Source: Actinoplanes solisilvae
Lineage (GTDB): Bacteria; Actinomycetota; Actinomycetes; Mycobacteriales; Micromonosporaceae
Length of the DNA: 64,000 nucleotides
Reading direction: 5' to 3'
NCBI RefSeq assembly: GCF_003999975.1
Contig: NZ_RJAC01000001.1
Span: 868,001-932,000 of the forward strand
This document shows, one piece after another, positions 35,970 through 44,448 of the stretch. The position numbers and the translations under genes are program-made. The notes under the pieces were generated by a model. It did not search any database. It saw only the letters and a program-made list of their open reading frames with translations, and was not told where the DNA came from. Numbering within the stretch: position 1 is the first letter of the stretch; each line of letters opens with the position of its first letter.

Positions 35970-36734
35970 CTAGCCGCGACTTAGCTGGAGCACCGCGCTG
36001 ACCGAGCGGTCCACCAGCGAGTCGACCACTCCGGGCAGCGCCGTGATGGCGATCCCGGCGATGAGCAGGACCATGAAGATCTTGGCCGGGAAGCCGAGCT
36101 GGAACGCGTTGAGCGCCGGGGCGACCCGGTTGAGCAAGCCGAACGCCACGTCGGTGAGGAACAGCACAGCGATCAGCGGTCCGGCGATCTGAATCGCGGC
36201 GACGAACATCTCGCCGAGCCCCTTGATGATCAGCTCGGTGAACGTGCTCGCCCCGAAGGACCAATCCAACGGCACCGTACGGAAGGTCTGCAGGAACCCG
36301 CGCAGCACCAGTTGGTGGCCGTCGGTGGCAAAGAGCAGCGTGATCGCGACCAGGTTGTAGAGCCGGCCGAAGATCGAGCTCTGGTTCTGCGAGAGCGGGT
36401 CGTACCCCATGGCCAGGGTGAAACCGCCGAACAGGTCGATGAGGTCACCGGCGGCCTGCACGGCGGCAAACAGGAGCATGGTGATGAAGCCCAGGCCCGC
36501 GCCCACGAAGACCTGGATCAGGATGTTGAAGATGATGTCCGAGGTCTGCAGCGAGGGCAGCGTGCCACGCAGGTGGGGGGCCATCGGCAGGGTCAGGGCG
36601 ACCGAGAGCAGCGCCTTGACCGGGCCGGGGATGAGCCGGGAGCTGAACGGCGGGCAGAGCATCAGCCAGGCGCCGGTACGGGCCGCGCCGAGCAGCAGGG
36701 CGAGCAGTTCGGCGGTCGGCAGGCTGAGGTTCAT
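35970..36734 (-). CDS. fliR: FliR, export gate protein
   Basis: A 254-aa membrane protein with about six hydrophobic segments. The N-terminus (LPTAELLALLLGAARTGAWL, then PPFSSRLIPGPVKALLSVAL) is typical of FliR. It joins FliP and FliQ in the helical export pore. The ATG overlaps the fliP stop (ATGA), so fliQ, which normally sits between them, is missing at this position. Confidence 0.93.
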   Translation of the reverse strand: MNLSLPTAELLALLLGAARTGAWLMLCPPFSSRLIPGPVKALLSVALTLPMAPHLRGTLPSLQTSDIIFNILIQVFVGAGLGFITMLLFAAVQAAGDLIDLFGGFTLAMGYDPLSQNQSSIFGRLYNLVAITLLFATDGHQLVLRGFLQTFRTVPLDWSFGASTFTELIIKGLGEMFVAAIQIAGPLIAVLFLTDVAFGLLNRVAPALNAFQLGFPAKIFMVLLIAGIAITALPGVVDSLVDRSVSAVLQLSRG

Positions 36735-37624
36735 CCGTACGACTTCACCAGCGCCGTAAGGATCAGTCCCCACCCGTTGACCAGCACGAACAGCAGAAGC
36801 TTGAAGGGTAAAGCGACGGTTACCGGGGGCAGCATCATCATGCCCAGGGACATCAGGGAGGCCGAGACGACCATGTCGATCAGCAGGAACGGGATGAAGA
36901 CGACGAACCCGATGATGAACGCGGCGCGCAGCTCGGAGAGCACGAAGGCCGGGATCAGCGTGGTGAGCTTGACGTCGTCGCGATTCTGCGGCCGCTTGTC
37001 CCCGGACAGGTTGATCATCAGCGCCACCTCGTCGTCGCGGGTGGTGCGCCACATGAAGTCCCGCAGCGGCTTGACGCCGGCCTCGAACGCCTGCGACTGG
37101 GTCTTGTCGCCCTTCAGATAGGGCTGCACGCCCTGCTCGTTCATGGCCGAGACGGTCGGGCCCATGATGAACAGGCTGATGAACAGGGCCAAGCCGGCCA
37201 GCACCTGGTTGGGCGGCATGCTGGTCAGGCCGAGCGCGTTACGCGTGATGCCGAGGACCATGAAGATCTTGGTGAAACAGGTGCAGAGCAGCAGCACCGC
37301 CGGCGCGATCGACAGCACCGTCAGGCCGAGCATGATGATCAACGACGTGGCCGGTCGGCTGCCGTCCGGGTTGGTGCCGTTGATGTTCACGTTGATGTTG
37401 GGCTGCCCGGGCTTGCCCGGAGGCGTCGGCGGCGCGGGAGCGCGCTGGGGCAGAACTCGCTGGGGCAGAACTCGCTGGGGCAGAACTCGCTCCACCACTG
37501 CCGCGGGCGCGCGCTCCACCACTGCCGCGGGCGCGCGGGCCGGCTCGGCCGTGGCCGCCCCGGGCAGCAGGACGAGCGCGAAGCCGAGGCTCGCGAGCAG
37601 CAGGAAGAGAGCGCGTTTGATCAT
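36731..37624 (-). CDS. fliP: FliP, export gate protein with extended repeat-bearing N-terminus
   Basis: A 297-aa protein. A signal peptide (residues 1-28, ending TAEPARA) is followed by an odd repeat stretch: two APAAVVER-type and three VLPQR units. Then come NINVNINGTNP and the FliP core with four membrane segments (ILLCTCFTKIFMVLGITRNALG, and PFKLLLFVLVNGWGLI at the end, given here as landmarks). FliP makes the pentameric part of the export pore. Its stop overlaps fliR, and its start overlaps the fliO stop. Confidence 0.95.
   Translation of the reverse strand: MIKRALFLLLASLGFALVLLPGAATAEPARAPAAVVERAPAAVVERVLPQRVLPQRVLPQRAPAPPTPPGKPGQPNINVNINGTNPDGSRPATSLIIMLGLTVLSIAPAVLLLCTCFTKIFMVLGITRNALGLTSMPPNQVLAGLALFISLFIMGPTVSAMNEQGVQPYLKGDKTQSQAFEAGVKPLRDFMWRTTRDDEVALMINLSGDKRPQNRDDVKLTTLIPAFVLSELRAAFIIGFVVFIPFLLIDMVVSASLMSLGMMMLPPVTVALPFKLLLFVLVNGWGLILTALVKSYG
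37443..37535 (-). repeat. In-frame tandem repeats inside fliP
   Basis: Three identical 15-bp units (37443-37457, 37458-37472, 37473-37487) are followed directly by two identical 24-bp units (37488-37511, 37512-37535). All lengths are multiples of three, so copy changes would vary protein length without frameshift. Perfect identity points to recent expansion. Confidence 0.9.
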
Positions 37625-38055
37625 CGGTGGCTGGTCCGATCGCGGAGGAACTCCATCGCCGAGCGCCACGTGCGCGGGGAGAGCAGCGAACCGTCGAGCC
37701 GCCCGGCGAACCGGCCCGCCGCCGGGTGCCGTCCGGGCAGGCCGGGCGACCCGCCGGCGAGGTCTTCGTCTACGTCGAGGTGGTCGCGGTGCTCGACCGG
37801 ATGGTGCTCGAAAAGCTCGATCTCGGCCTCGCCCAACAGGCTCACCTGCTGGTCGGTGACCCCGAGGATCATCGCCCGGTCGGCCACCTTGACCACGGTC
37901 ACCGCGGCGCCCCGGGAGAGCTGCTGCCGGTTGAGCACGACCAGCGGACCGTGTCCGCGGCCGGTCAGCGGCCTGCGGATGAGCCGGGCCAGACCCCACA
38001 TCATCCCGAGGATGATGAAGAGCGAGAAGCCGATCCGCAGGACGAGCTCCAACAA
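37621..38055 (-). CDS. fliO: FliO/FliZ-like export protein
   Basis: A 144-aa protein. It has one N-terminal membrane helix (residues 3-21), a basic region, and the FliO core: GPLVVLNRQQLSRGAAVTVV then VADRAMILGVTDQQVSLLGE. The C-terminal half is less conserved. FliO assists assembly of the FliP ring. It starts with TTG (38055, or the adjacent TTG at 38052), and its stop overlaps the fliP start. Confidence 0.85.
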   Translation of the reverse strand: MLELVLRIGFSLFIILGMMWGLARLIRRPLTGRGHGPLVVLNRQQLSRGAAVTVVKVADRAMILGVTDQQVSLLGEAEIELFEHHPVEHRDHLDVDEDLAGGSPGLPGRHPAAGRFAGRLDGSLLSPRTWRSAMEFLRDRTSHR

Positions 38056-38060
38056 GGCCG

Positions 38061-38819
38061 TTACTCCCGCTCGGTGCCGGGCGCGACGATCTCGGTGACC
38101 CGGATGCCGAAGTTCTCGTCGACCACGACGACCTCACCGCGCGCGATCAGCCGGCCGTTGACCAGCAGGTCGGCGGGGCTGCCGGCGGCCCGGTCCAGCT
38201 CTACGATCGCGCCCGGGGTGAGCGAGAGCAGCTCGCGCACGCTCATCCGGGTGCGGCCCAGCTCGGCCGAGACCTCCATCTCGACGTCCTGCAGCATGTC
38301 GAGCCCTCCGCGCAACTGCACCGTCCCGGCGCCACCCGGCTCCAGCCGGGCGACGTTGCCGCCCGGGCCGTCGGAGGGCCACGGGTTCAGCGCCAGGGCC
38401 AGCACGGCACGGACCTCGGAACCCTCGACCAGGGGCACCGCGATGGCGTCGTCCTTGGCGGCCAGCGCGCTGAGCGCCACTTGCGGCTCCATGACGACCC
38501 CGGGGTCGAGCACGACCGGGCCGAAGACGCGGGCCGCGGCCTCGAGCGCCGGCCGCACCGCCGCGGTCAGGTCGAGCTCACCGAGCGGGCTCTCCTTGAG
38601 CGCGTCCGCCAAGTCCTGTCCGACCACCACGACGACCTCGCCGGAGGCCGCGCCGCTGAACCGGGCGGTGACTGCCTGGCCCTCGGTCAGGGCGTCCGCG
38701 GTCGCGGTGACCGGCTCGGCGGCGACCAGGGGCCGGCTGGTGGGCAGGACACCCAGCGCGGCGTCGGCCGCGCTACGGGCGAGCGCTATCTGGGGCGCGG
38801 TGATGGTGGGCGCGGTCAT
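38061..38819 (-). CDS. fliN: FliN/FliY-type motor switch protein
   Basis: A 252-aa protein. The C-terminal 85 residues form the SpoA domain of FliN ([35 protein letters not shown], then [19 protein letters not shown]). The first 150 residues are longer than in FliN and resemble the CheC-like region of FliY ([13 protein letters not shown]...[10 protein letters not shown]). It forms the base of the C ring and may bind CheY. The start overlaps the fliM stop by four bases. Confidence 0.92.
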   Translation of the reverse strand: MTAPTITAPQIALARSAADAALGVLPTSRPLVAAEPVTATADALTEGQAVTARFSGAASGEVVVVVGQDLADALKESPLGELDLTAAVRPALEAAARVFGPVVLDPGVVMEPQVALSALAAKDDAIAVPLVEGSEVRAVLALALNPWPSDGPGGNVARLEPGGAGTVQLRGGLDMLQDVEMEVSAELGRTRMSVRELLSLTPGAIVELDRAAGSPADLLVNGRLIARGEVVVVDENFGIRVTEIVAPGTERE

Positions 38820-39766
38820 GGGCGACCAGACTCCTTGGACGAGGACTCCTGGGGGGCGGGCACGACGAGGCAGGCAAGCCGGGCCCCCTGATTACCGGGA
38901 ACTGCATGGGCAAAAACGGTCTCGCTGACGATGACCTCAAGCGGCTGGCTGGTCGGATGCCCCAGCGGGACAACGTCACCCGGCCTCAGGTCCACGATGT
39001 CATCGGTTCGCATGCGAATGGGCTGGAATCGGACCGCGACGTCGAGCGGTGCCGACGAAAGCCCGGCCGTGAGGTTGCGCATCGCCATGTCCTTGGCGTT
39101 GCGCTCGGCCTGACTGAGCACCACCGTCTCGATCTTCGACAGCACCGGGAGGATCGAGTTGAACGGCAGGCAGATGCTGGCCTGCGTCTCCTCCGCACCG
39201 ATCTTCAGGTCGAACGAGGCGACCACGCACGCGTCGCCCGGCTGGTGGGTCCGCAGGAACTGCGCGTTGTACTCGATCTCCTTGAGCTTCGGGTGCAGGT
39301 CGACCAGCGTCTCGAAGCCGTACCGGAGCTCACCGAGCATCCGCTCGAGCAGCCCGCGCAGCAGGGGCATCTCGACCTCGGTCATCGGACGCTCCGGCTG
39401 GGGCCCGCCGGGGCCGCCGAGCATGTGATCAATCGCGGTCATCGCGGCCGAGGAGGCGACCTGCATGAGGGCCGAGCCGGGCAGGGGGTCGAGCACCACC
39501 ACGGCGAGCACCGTGGGGTTGTCGAGAGAGGCGACGTATTCGTCGTAGTTGAGCTGCTCGATCGAGGCGAGCGCGACGTTGCTCACCGCTCGGAGGCGGG
39601 TCGTGAGGAGCGTGCCACAGCTGCGGGCGTAGTTCTCGAACGCGAGTTGCAGGGTGCGGACGTGCTCCCGGGACAGCTTGATCGGCTTGCGGAAGTCGTA
39701 CGGCACCGGCCCTCCGCCATGGCCGCGGCGCGAGATCCGGCCCGGGGTTCGTGCGGCGTTGGTCAC
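38816..39766 (-). CDS. fliM: FliM, motor switch protein lacking the CheY-binding N-terminus
   Basis: A 316-aa C-ring protein. The core begins [20 protein letters not shown], has the GGXG-like LGGPGGPQP loop, and ends in a SpoA domain. The N-terminal peptide that binds CheY-phosphate (LSQAEIDALL in the family) is absent; instead there are 20 Arg/Gly-rich residues. The GTG at 39766 lies only 10 bp from a FliA-type -10 box, so the message could be nearly leaderless. A GTG at 39706, after GGAGGG, is the alternative start. Confidence 0.93.
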   Translation of the reverse strand: MTNAARTPGRISRRGHGGGPVPYDFRKPIKLSREHVRTLQLAFENYARSCGTLLTTRLRAVSNVALASIEQLNYDEYVASLDNPTVLAVVVLDPLPGSALMQVASSAAMTAIDHMLGGPGGPQPERPMTEVEMPLLRGLLERMLGELRYGFETLVDLHPKLKEIEYNAQFLRTHQPGDACVVASFDLKIGAEETQASICLPFNSILPVLSKIETVVLSQAERNAKDMAMRNLTAGLSSAPLDVAVRFQPIRMRTDDIVDLRPGDVVPLGHPTSQPLEVIVSETVFAHAVPGNQGARLACLVVPAPQESSSKESGRP

Positions 39767-39775
39767 GTTGTCCTG

Positions 39776-39801
39776 ATCGGCTCGTTTCCGCAACGGCTGA
39801 G
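39776..39801 (-). promoter_or_regulatory. FliA-type promoter of the fliM operon
   Basis: On the minus strand CTCA (39801-39798), 16 bp, GCCGAT (39781-39776). It lies between a hairpin and fliM. The distance to the annotated start is so short that transcription would begin within a few bases of the GTG. Confidence 0.6.
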
Positions 39802-39834
39802 CGGGAGGGGCGTTTTTGGCCCCACCACGACGAA

Positions 39835-39864
39835 CGGGCGGGTTCACCGAAGTGAACCCGCCCG
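39835..39864 (-). terminator. Hairpin between fliL and fliM
   Basis: A perfect 13-bp stem (CGGGCGGGTTCAC with its complement) and a CGAA loop. No T-run follows, so it may be an attenuator, a processing site or an mRNA stabiliser for the motA-fliL part. Confidence 0.65.
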
Positions 39865-39876
39865 ATCCGCTCGGAC

Positions 39877-40335
39877 TTACTGGGTGACGAACTGGGTGTA
39901 GTAGATGTCCATCACCATCTTCTTGTCCTCTTCGATGTAGACCCTCTCGATCTTCTTGAGCAGGTCCGCCTTGATGGCGTCGCGGCCCTTCTCGGTCGAC
40001 AGCTCTGCGACCTTCTTGCCGGTGTACTCGTCGATCGCCAGGTTGATCGCCTCGCTGGTGTCGACCGACTCGGCGCCGGCGTCGGCGGTCTGCTGCAGCG
40101 AGAACTTCAGCTTCAGGTAGTGGCCGTCGGCCAGGTTGATCGTCAGGGCGTCCTCGATCGGCGTGACCGAACCCTTCTCGACCACCGCGGCCTCGGCGCT
40201 GTCGCCCTTCAGCATGAAGAACGCTCCGGCGCCGCCGCCACCCAGCAGCACAACGGCGGCAGCAATGATGATCAGAAGCATCTTCTTGGACTTCTTCGGG
40301 GCGTCGGCGGTGGTGGTCGTCTCGTCCTTGCTCAT
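39877..40335 (-). CDS. fliL: FliL, stator-associated protein
   Basis: A 152-aa protein with a short cytoplasmic part, one membrane helix (about residues 19-42) and an extracytoplasmic domain. The family pattern is seen as NLADGHYLKLKFSLQ, AINLAIDEYTGK and the end IYYTQFVTQ. FliL forms rings around the MotA/B stator and increases torque. ATG 40335 has GAGGAGC upstream. It follows motB. Confidence 0.93.
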   Translation of the reverse strand: MSKDETTTTADAPKKSKKMLLIIIAAAVVLLGGGGAGAFFMLKGDSAEAAVVEKGSVTPIEDALTINLADGHYLKLKFSLQQTADAGAESVDTSEAINLAIDEYTGKKVAELSTEKGRDAIKADLLKKIERVYIEEDKKMVMDIYYTQFVTQ

Positions 40336-40347
40336 CAAAAGCTCCTC

Positions 40348-41376
40348 TCAATCGTGCGTCGGGGTGTCGTCGGCCGGGCTGTTCCCGGGCTCGCTATTGG
40401 TATCGGTTGACGCCCCGCCCGGTTGAGCCGTCTTGGTTTGAGCTGAGGTTTGACCCGGGTGCAGTTTGTTGTCGGCACCGGCCGCGGCCGGCAGCAACGC
40501 CGCCTGGTCGGCGGTCAGCGTGGTCAGAACAACGATGTCCACGCGGCGGTTCATGGTGATCGACCGTGGGTCGGCCGGGTCGATCAGCGGCTTGGTGTCG
40601 GAGAAACCGACCGCGCTCATCCGGTTCTTGGCCAGACCGTGCCCGACCAGGTAACGCACCGTGGTCGAGGCGCGAGCCGCGGAGAGCTCCCAGCCGCTGG
40701 GGTAGAAGGTGGTCTTCATCTTGAGCTGGTTGGTGTTGCCGTCGACCTCGATCTTGTTGGGCAGCTTGGCGATCGCCGGAGCGATCGCGTCGAGGATCTT
40801 CTTACCGCCGGGCCGCAGGTCGGCCCGGTTGCCGTCGAAGACGACCTCGTTGGTCATCACGGTGACGATCAGGCCGCGCTCGTCGATCGTGAACTTCACC
40901 GAGTCGAGCAGCTTGCCCTTGGCCAGGGAGTCGGAGATCTTGTTCTCGATCTTCTTGAGGTTCTCGGCCTCCTTGGCCGCGGCCTCGGCGTTCTGCGAGG
41001 CCTTCTTACGGTCCTCGGCCGCCATCGCGGCGCGGACCGCCTCCTGCTGCTGAGCCGTCAGGTTGGACGAGCCGGCCTTGCCGTCGCCCGGGTTGGCCCC
41101 CGGGTCGATCTGCACGATCTCGGCGCTGTTGCCGGAGCCGTCCAGCGGCGCGGACTGACCCTGGAACGCCGCGCTCTGCGCACCGAACCCCGATTGCAGG
41201 CCCTGGGCAAGCTGGGCGAACTTCTTCATGTTGACGTCGCTCATCGAGTAGAGGACCACGAAGAGAACAAACAGCAGGGTCAGCATGTCGGCGTACGACA
41301 CGAGCCAGCGCTCGTGATTGACGTGCTCCTCGTGCTCCTCATGCCGCTGCTTACGCTTGCCCCCGCCACTGCTCAT
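40348..41376 (-). CDS. motB: MotB, stator protein
   Basis: A 342-aa stator subunit. The single membrane helix (WLVSYADMLTLLFVLFVVLY) contains the proton-carrying Asp. It is followed by a plug and linker and an OmpA-type peptidoglycan-binding domain (GFSDTKPL, then NRRVDIVV). The C-terminal 50 residues are a polar Thr/Gly/Pro-rich extension. The Asp-based helix fits a proton-driven motor. It follows motA by four bases. Confidence 0.96.
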   Translation of the reverse strand: MSSGGGKRKQRHEEHEEHVNHERWLVSYADMLTLLFVLFVVLYSMSDVNMKKFAQLAQGLQSGFGAQSAAFQGQSAPLDGSGNSAEIVQIDPGANPGDGKAGSSNLTAQQQEAVRAAMAAEDRKKASQNAEAAAKEAENLKKIENKISDSLAKGKLLDSVKFTIDERGLIVTVMTNEVVFDGNRADLRPGGKKILDAIAPAIAKLPNKIEVDGNTNQLKMKTTFYPSGWELSAARASTTVRYLVGHGLAKNRMSAVGFSDTKPLIDPADPRSITMNRRVDIVVLTTLTADQAALLPAAAGADNKLHPGQTSAQTKTAQPGGASTDTNSEPGNSPADDTPTHD

Positions 41377-41380
41377 CCCG

Positions 41381-42172
41381 TTATGCCGCCTTCTTGGTGG
41401 TCGAGGCCGCCTCGGCCTTCTTCGCCTCGTCCGGCGGGAGAAGGCTGCGGAGCTTCTGCGCGACCAGGCGCGGGTTCGAACCGGCCTGGATGGCCAGGAC
41501 GCCGTCGACAACCAACTCCATCTCCTCGCCCTCGACACCGCTAAGGCGGGAGAGGCGGGCGGCGATCGGCAGCCAGATCACGTTGGCGCTGAGCACGCCC
41601 CAGAGGGTCGCCACGAACGCGGCGGCGATGGAGTGACCGAGCGTGTCGGGCTTGTCGAGGTTCTCGAGCACATGCACGAGGCCCATGACCGTGCCGATGA
41701 TGCCGATCGTGGGGGCGTAGCCACCCATGTTCTCGAAGAGCTTGGCGCTGGCCTTGTCGGCCTTCTTCTTGGCCGCGATCTCGGCGTGCAGGATGTCGTG
41801 GAGCTCGTCCGGGTCGGTGCCGTCGATCGCGAGCTGCAGTCCGCGCTTGAGGAACGGGTGCTCGACCGTCTTGACCGCGTCCTCGAGGGCCAGCAGACCC
41901 TCGCGCCGGGCCCGCTCGGCCAGCTTGACGATCTCCTCCACCAGCTGCGTCGGCGGAACGAGCTTGGCCAGGAACGCCTTCTGGAGCATCTTGCCGGCAC
42001 CGGTCGCGTCCTTCAGCACCCCGCCGGCCATACCGGCGCAGAACGCGCCGCCGAACACCAGCAGCATCGAGGGGATCAGGATGATCGAGGTCGGCGAACC
42101 GCCCTCGAGGATCTGAACGGTGAAGATGATGAGGAGGCCGACAACTACGCCGACAATGGTAGAGATGTCCAT
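41381..42172 (-). CDS. motA: MotA, stator protein
   Basis: A 263-aa protein with four membrane helices. It has the family motif TIGIIGTVMGLVHVLENL and the cytoplasmic segment with RARREGLLALED, whose charged residues touch FliG. With MotB it forms the ion channel that drives rotation. Its ATG overlaps the flbD stop (ATGA). Confidence 0.97.
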   Translation of the reverse strand: MDISTIVGVVVGLLIIFTVQILEGGSPTSIILIPSMLLVFGGAFCAGMAGGVLKDATGAGKMLQKAFLAKLVPPTQLVEEIVKLAERARREGLLALEDAVKTVEHPFLKRGLQLAIDGTDPDELHDILHAEIAAKKKADKASAKLFENMGGYAPTIGIIGTVMGLVHVLENLDKPDTLGHSIAAAFVATLWGVLSANVIWLPIAARLSRLSGVEGEEMELVVDGVLAIQAGSNPRLVAQKLRSLLPPDEAKKAEAASTTKKAA

Positions 42173-42459
42173 CAGCGTCCATTCCGATGCAACGGGAGCA
42201 CCTTGGCGTCGTCGTTCTCATCCGGCGACGTAGCGGAGGAGTGGGTGTTGGTGGGCTCGGCCTCGAGACGACTCGCTTGGGCGATCAGCGACGCGCGGTA
42301 GTGACGCACCGAATCGATGAACTCGGGCACGGACTCGGCAATGACGTACTTGGTGCCGTCGACCAGGGTGACGACTGTGTCGGGCGTGCACTCCGCGCGC
42401 TCGACCAGGTCGGGGTTCAGGGCGAACACGGCACCGTTGATGCGGGTAACGAGGATCAC
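42172..42459 (-). CDS. flbD: FlbD-family protein
   Basis: A 95-aa protein. Its first 60 residues match the FlbD family found just before motA in Gram-positive bacteria (ILVTRINGAVFALNPDLVER, DGTKYVIAESVPEF). The rest is polar. It is distinct from the Caulobacter transcription factor of the same name. It may help stator assembly; its function is not established. It overlaps motA. Confidence 0.85.
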   Translation of the reverse strand: MILVTRINGAVFALNPDLVERAECTPDTVVTLVDGTKYVIAESVPEFIDSVRHYRASLIAQASRLEAEPTNTHSSATSPDENDDAKVLPLHRNGR

Positions 42460-42520
42460 TTACATCCGTCCTTGGGTGTTGTGTCGGTCCTGGGCCGGCC
42501 GACCGGCCGCGGCCTTCGCA

Positions 42521-42564
42521 GCAACGGCCGGGGCAGGCGCAGGTACGCCCGTCCCGGCCGTTGC
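42521..42564 (-). terminator. Inverted repeat between flgE and flbD
   Basis: GCAACGGCCGGG (42521-42532) pairs with CCCGGCCGTTGC (42553-42564) across 20 nt. It could reduce read-through from the hook gene into the stator genes. Confidence 0.5.
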
Positions 42565-42581
42565 CGAACCATCAGTTGCGA

Positions 42582-43847
42582 CTAGCGCTTCATGCTGACG
42601 AGCTCCTGGAGCAGCTCGTCGGAGGTGGTGATGATGCGGGAGTTGGCCTGGAAGCCGCGCTGGGCGATGACCAGGTTGGTGAACTCCTGAGCCAGGTCGA
42701 CGTTCGACATCTCGAGGGCGCCGCTGATCACCTGGCCGAGGCCGGCGCTCGTGGGCGGGCCGACCTGGGCGAGACCTGAGTTGACCGTGGAGCGCCATTG
42801 GGAGTCGCCGGTCTTCTCGAGCCCGTTGACGTTCTTGAAGGTGGCCAGGGCGACCTGGCCGAGCACCTTCTTCTGGCCGTTGCTGAACGCTCCGATGATC
42901 TGCCCGGTGTCCGACACGGTGTAGGACAGCGAGGCCAGCGTGCCGGCCGCGTTGCCGTTCGAGTCGGAGACCCTCGCCTCGGACAGGCCGTGGAACATGG
43001 TCAGGTCGCTCACGTCGACGTCGAGAGTGGCGCTCAGGTTCGGGTTGATGGCGGTGACGCCGGTGAACGCCAGCGAATCGACCGTCGGCTTGCCTCCCTC
43101 GAACTTCATCCCGTTGGCCATGACCACCGAGGGCGAGGACTTGCCCGACTCGGTCAGCGTGACGGTCCAGGTCTGCGCGTCACCGGCGCTGGGTTCGGTG
43201 TCCCGCTTGAACTTGGCCAACAGGCCCACCGGGTTGCCGAGCTTGTCGAAGGCCTTGAACGGGATCTCGATCTCGGGGACTCCGGCGGCGGTGGCGACGC
43301 CCTCGGGCAGGTCGCTGGTCAGGTTGCCCTTCATCTCGATCGTGCTGGTCACCTGGGGCGAGATGCTCTTGCCGAGCGGCATCTTGATGTCGCCGGGCTT
43401 TCCGGCCGGGTTGACCACACCGTTCTCGTCGGCGGTCCATCCCTGCACGGGCTCGCCGGTCGCCGTCGCGAGCGTGCCGTTGGCGTCGAAGAAGAACGAG
43501 CCGGCCCGGCTGTAGAGCTCCTCGTTGCCGCGGCGGGTGATGAAGAAGCCGTCGCCCTGGATCATCATGTCGCCGGCCTTGCCGGTGGTCTGGGCCGAAC
43601 CCTGACTGAAGTTCGACGTGATGCCGGCGTTACGGGTACCGAGGCCGACCTGGCCGGGGTTGGTGCCGGCGCCGCCGTTCTGGGGCGCGCCCGCCGCTGC
43701 CGTCATCTGGCTGAGCGTGTCCTGGAATTGCACCGAGCTCGCCTTGAAACCGACGGTGTTGACGTTGGCGATGTTGTTACCGGTGACGTCCATCATCTGC
43801 TGGTGGGCGTGCAGGCCACTGATGCCGGAGTACAGAGAACGCAGCAT
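42582..43847 (-). CDS. flgE: FlgE, hook protein
   Basis: A 421-aa hook protein. The N-terminus (LRSLYSGISGLHAHQQMMDV, then NNIANVNTVGFKAS) and the C-terminus (NVDLAQEFTNLVIAQRGFQA) frame a beta-rich centre (KAFDKLGNPVGLLAKFK). It assembles beneath the FlgD cap into the flexible hook whose length FliK measures. The gene is 24 bp after flgD. Confidence 0.95.
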   Translation of the reverse strand: MLRSLYSGISGLHAHQQMMDVTGNNIANVNTVGFKASSVQFQDTLSQMTAAAGAPQNGGAGTNPGQVGLGTRNAGITSNFSQGSAQTTGKAGDMMIQGDGFFITRRGNEELYSRAGSFFFDANGTLATATGEPVQGWTADENGVVNPAGKPGDIKMPLGKSISPQVTSTIEMKGNLTSDLPEGVATAAGVPEIEIPFKAFDKLGNPVGLLAKFKRDTEPSAGDAQTWTVTLTESGKSSPSVVMANGMKFEGGKPTVDSLAFTGVTAINPNLSATLDVDVSDLTMFHGLSEARVSDSNGNAAGTLASLSYTVSDTGQIIGAFSNGQKKVLGQVALATFKNVNGLEKTGDSQWRSTVNSGLAQVGPPTSAGLGQVISGALEMSNVDLAQEFTNLVIAQRGFQANSRIITTSDELLQELVSMKR

Positions 43848-43871
43848 GAATGGTTCCTTTGCGATTGAGAA

Positions 43872-44318
43872 TTACGGCTTGGGCGTCGCGCCAGTCGCGT
43901 CCGTCCGGGTTTCCTGAACCTCCGTGACCTTGGACAGCAGCACTTCCGTGTTCCCGATCCGAAGCATCGGCTCGCTGTCGCCGTTGAGCTTCGCCGCCGA
44001 GATGACCCCGGTGGCCTTGGCGCCCGAGGGGTCCATGTATTCGACGGTCTTCCCGACCAGCGAGCTGGCATTGATCAACTGCTGGCCCTTGAGCATGTCG
44101 GCGATGCCTTCGAGCTTCTCGACCTGGGTGAACTGGGCCGTCTGGGCCAGGAACTGGGTCGAGTCGGCCGGCTTGCTGGGGTCCTGGTATTTCAGCTGGG
44201 CCACCAGCAGCTTGAGGAACGTGTCCCGGTCGCCGAGAGATTTGCTCTTCTCCGCGGCACCACCGGCCGCGCCCGCGAGGGGATTGGCACCGGAAAGCCC
44301 GGAAAGCGGCGAGGTCAT
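43872..44318 (-). CDS. flgD: FlgD, hook cap protein
   Basis: A 148-aa scaffold protein with the classic segment DTFLKLLVAQLKYQDPSKPA and DSTQFLAQTAQFTQVEKLE, followed by a short C-terminal domain (VGKTVEYMDPSG). FlgD caps the growing hook and is discarded. It is the first gene after the chemotaxis terminator, so it needs its own promoter; no CTCA-N16-GCCGA motif is visible there. Confidence 0.94.
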   Translation of the reverse strand: MTSPLSGLSGANPLAGAAGGAAEKSKSLGDRDTFLKLLVAQLKYQDPSKPADSTQFLAQTAQFTQVEKLEGIADMLKGQQLINASSLVGKTVEYMDPSGAKATGVISAAKLNGDSEPMLRIGNTEVLLSKVTEVQETRTDATGATPKP

Positions 44319-44385
44319 GAGTTGCTCCGTCCGTCAGCAGTCTCTTACGCCCCTTCGACCGGTTCGCAAGATTCCTTAGCAACCG

Positions 44386-44421
44386 AAAAAGAACGGGCCC
44401 GCCACTCCGGCGGGCCCGTTC
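44386..44421 (-). terminator. Terminator of the chemotaxis operon
   Basis: A perfect 13-bp stem (GAACGGGCCCGCC with its complement, loop of five) followed on the minus strand by TTTTT (44390-44386). Confidence 0.92.
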
Positions 44422-44448
44422 TCGTGCGGTTGTCGGCGCCCCGGGACG

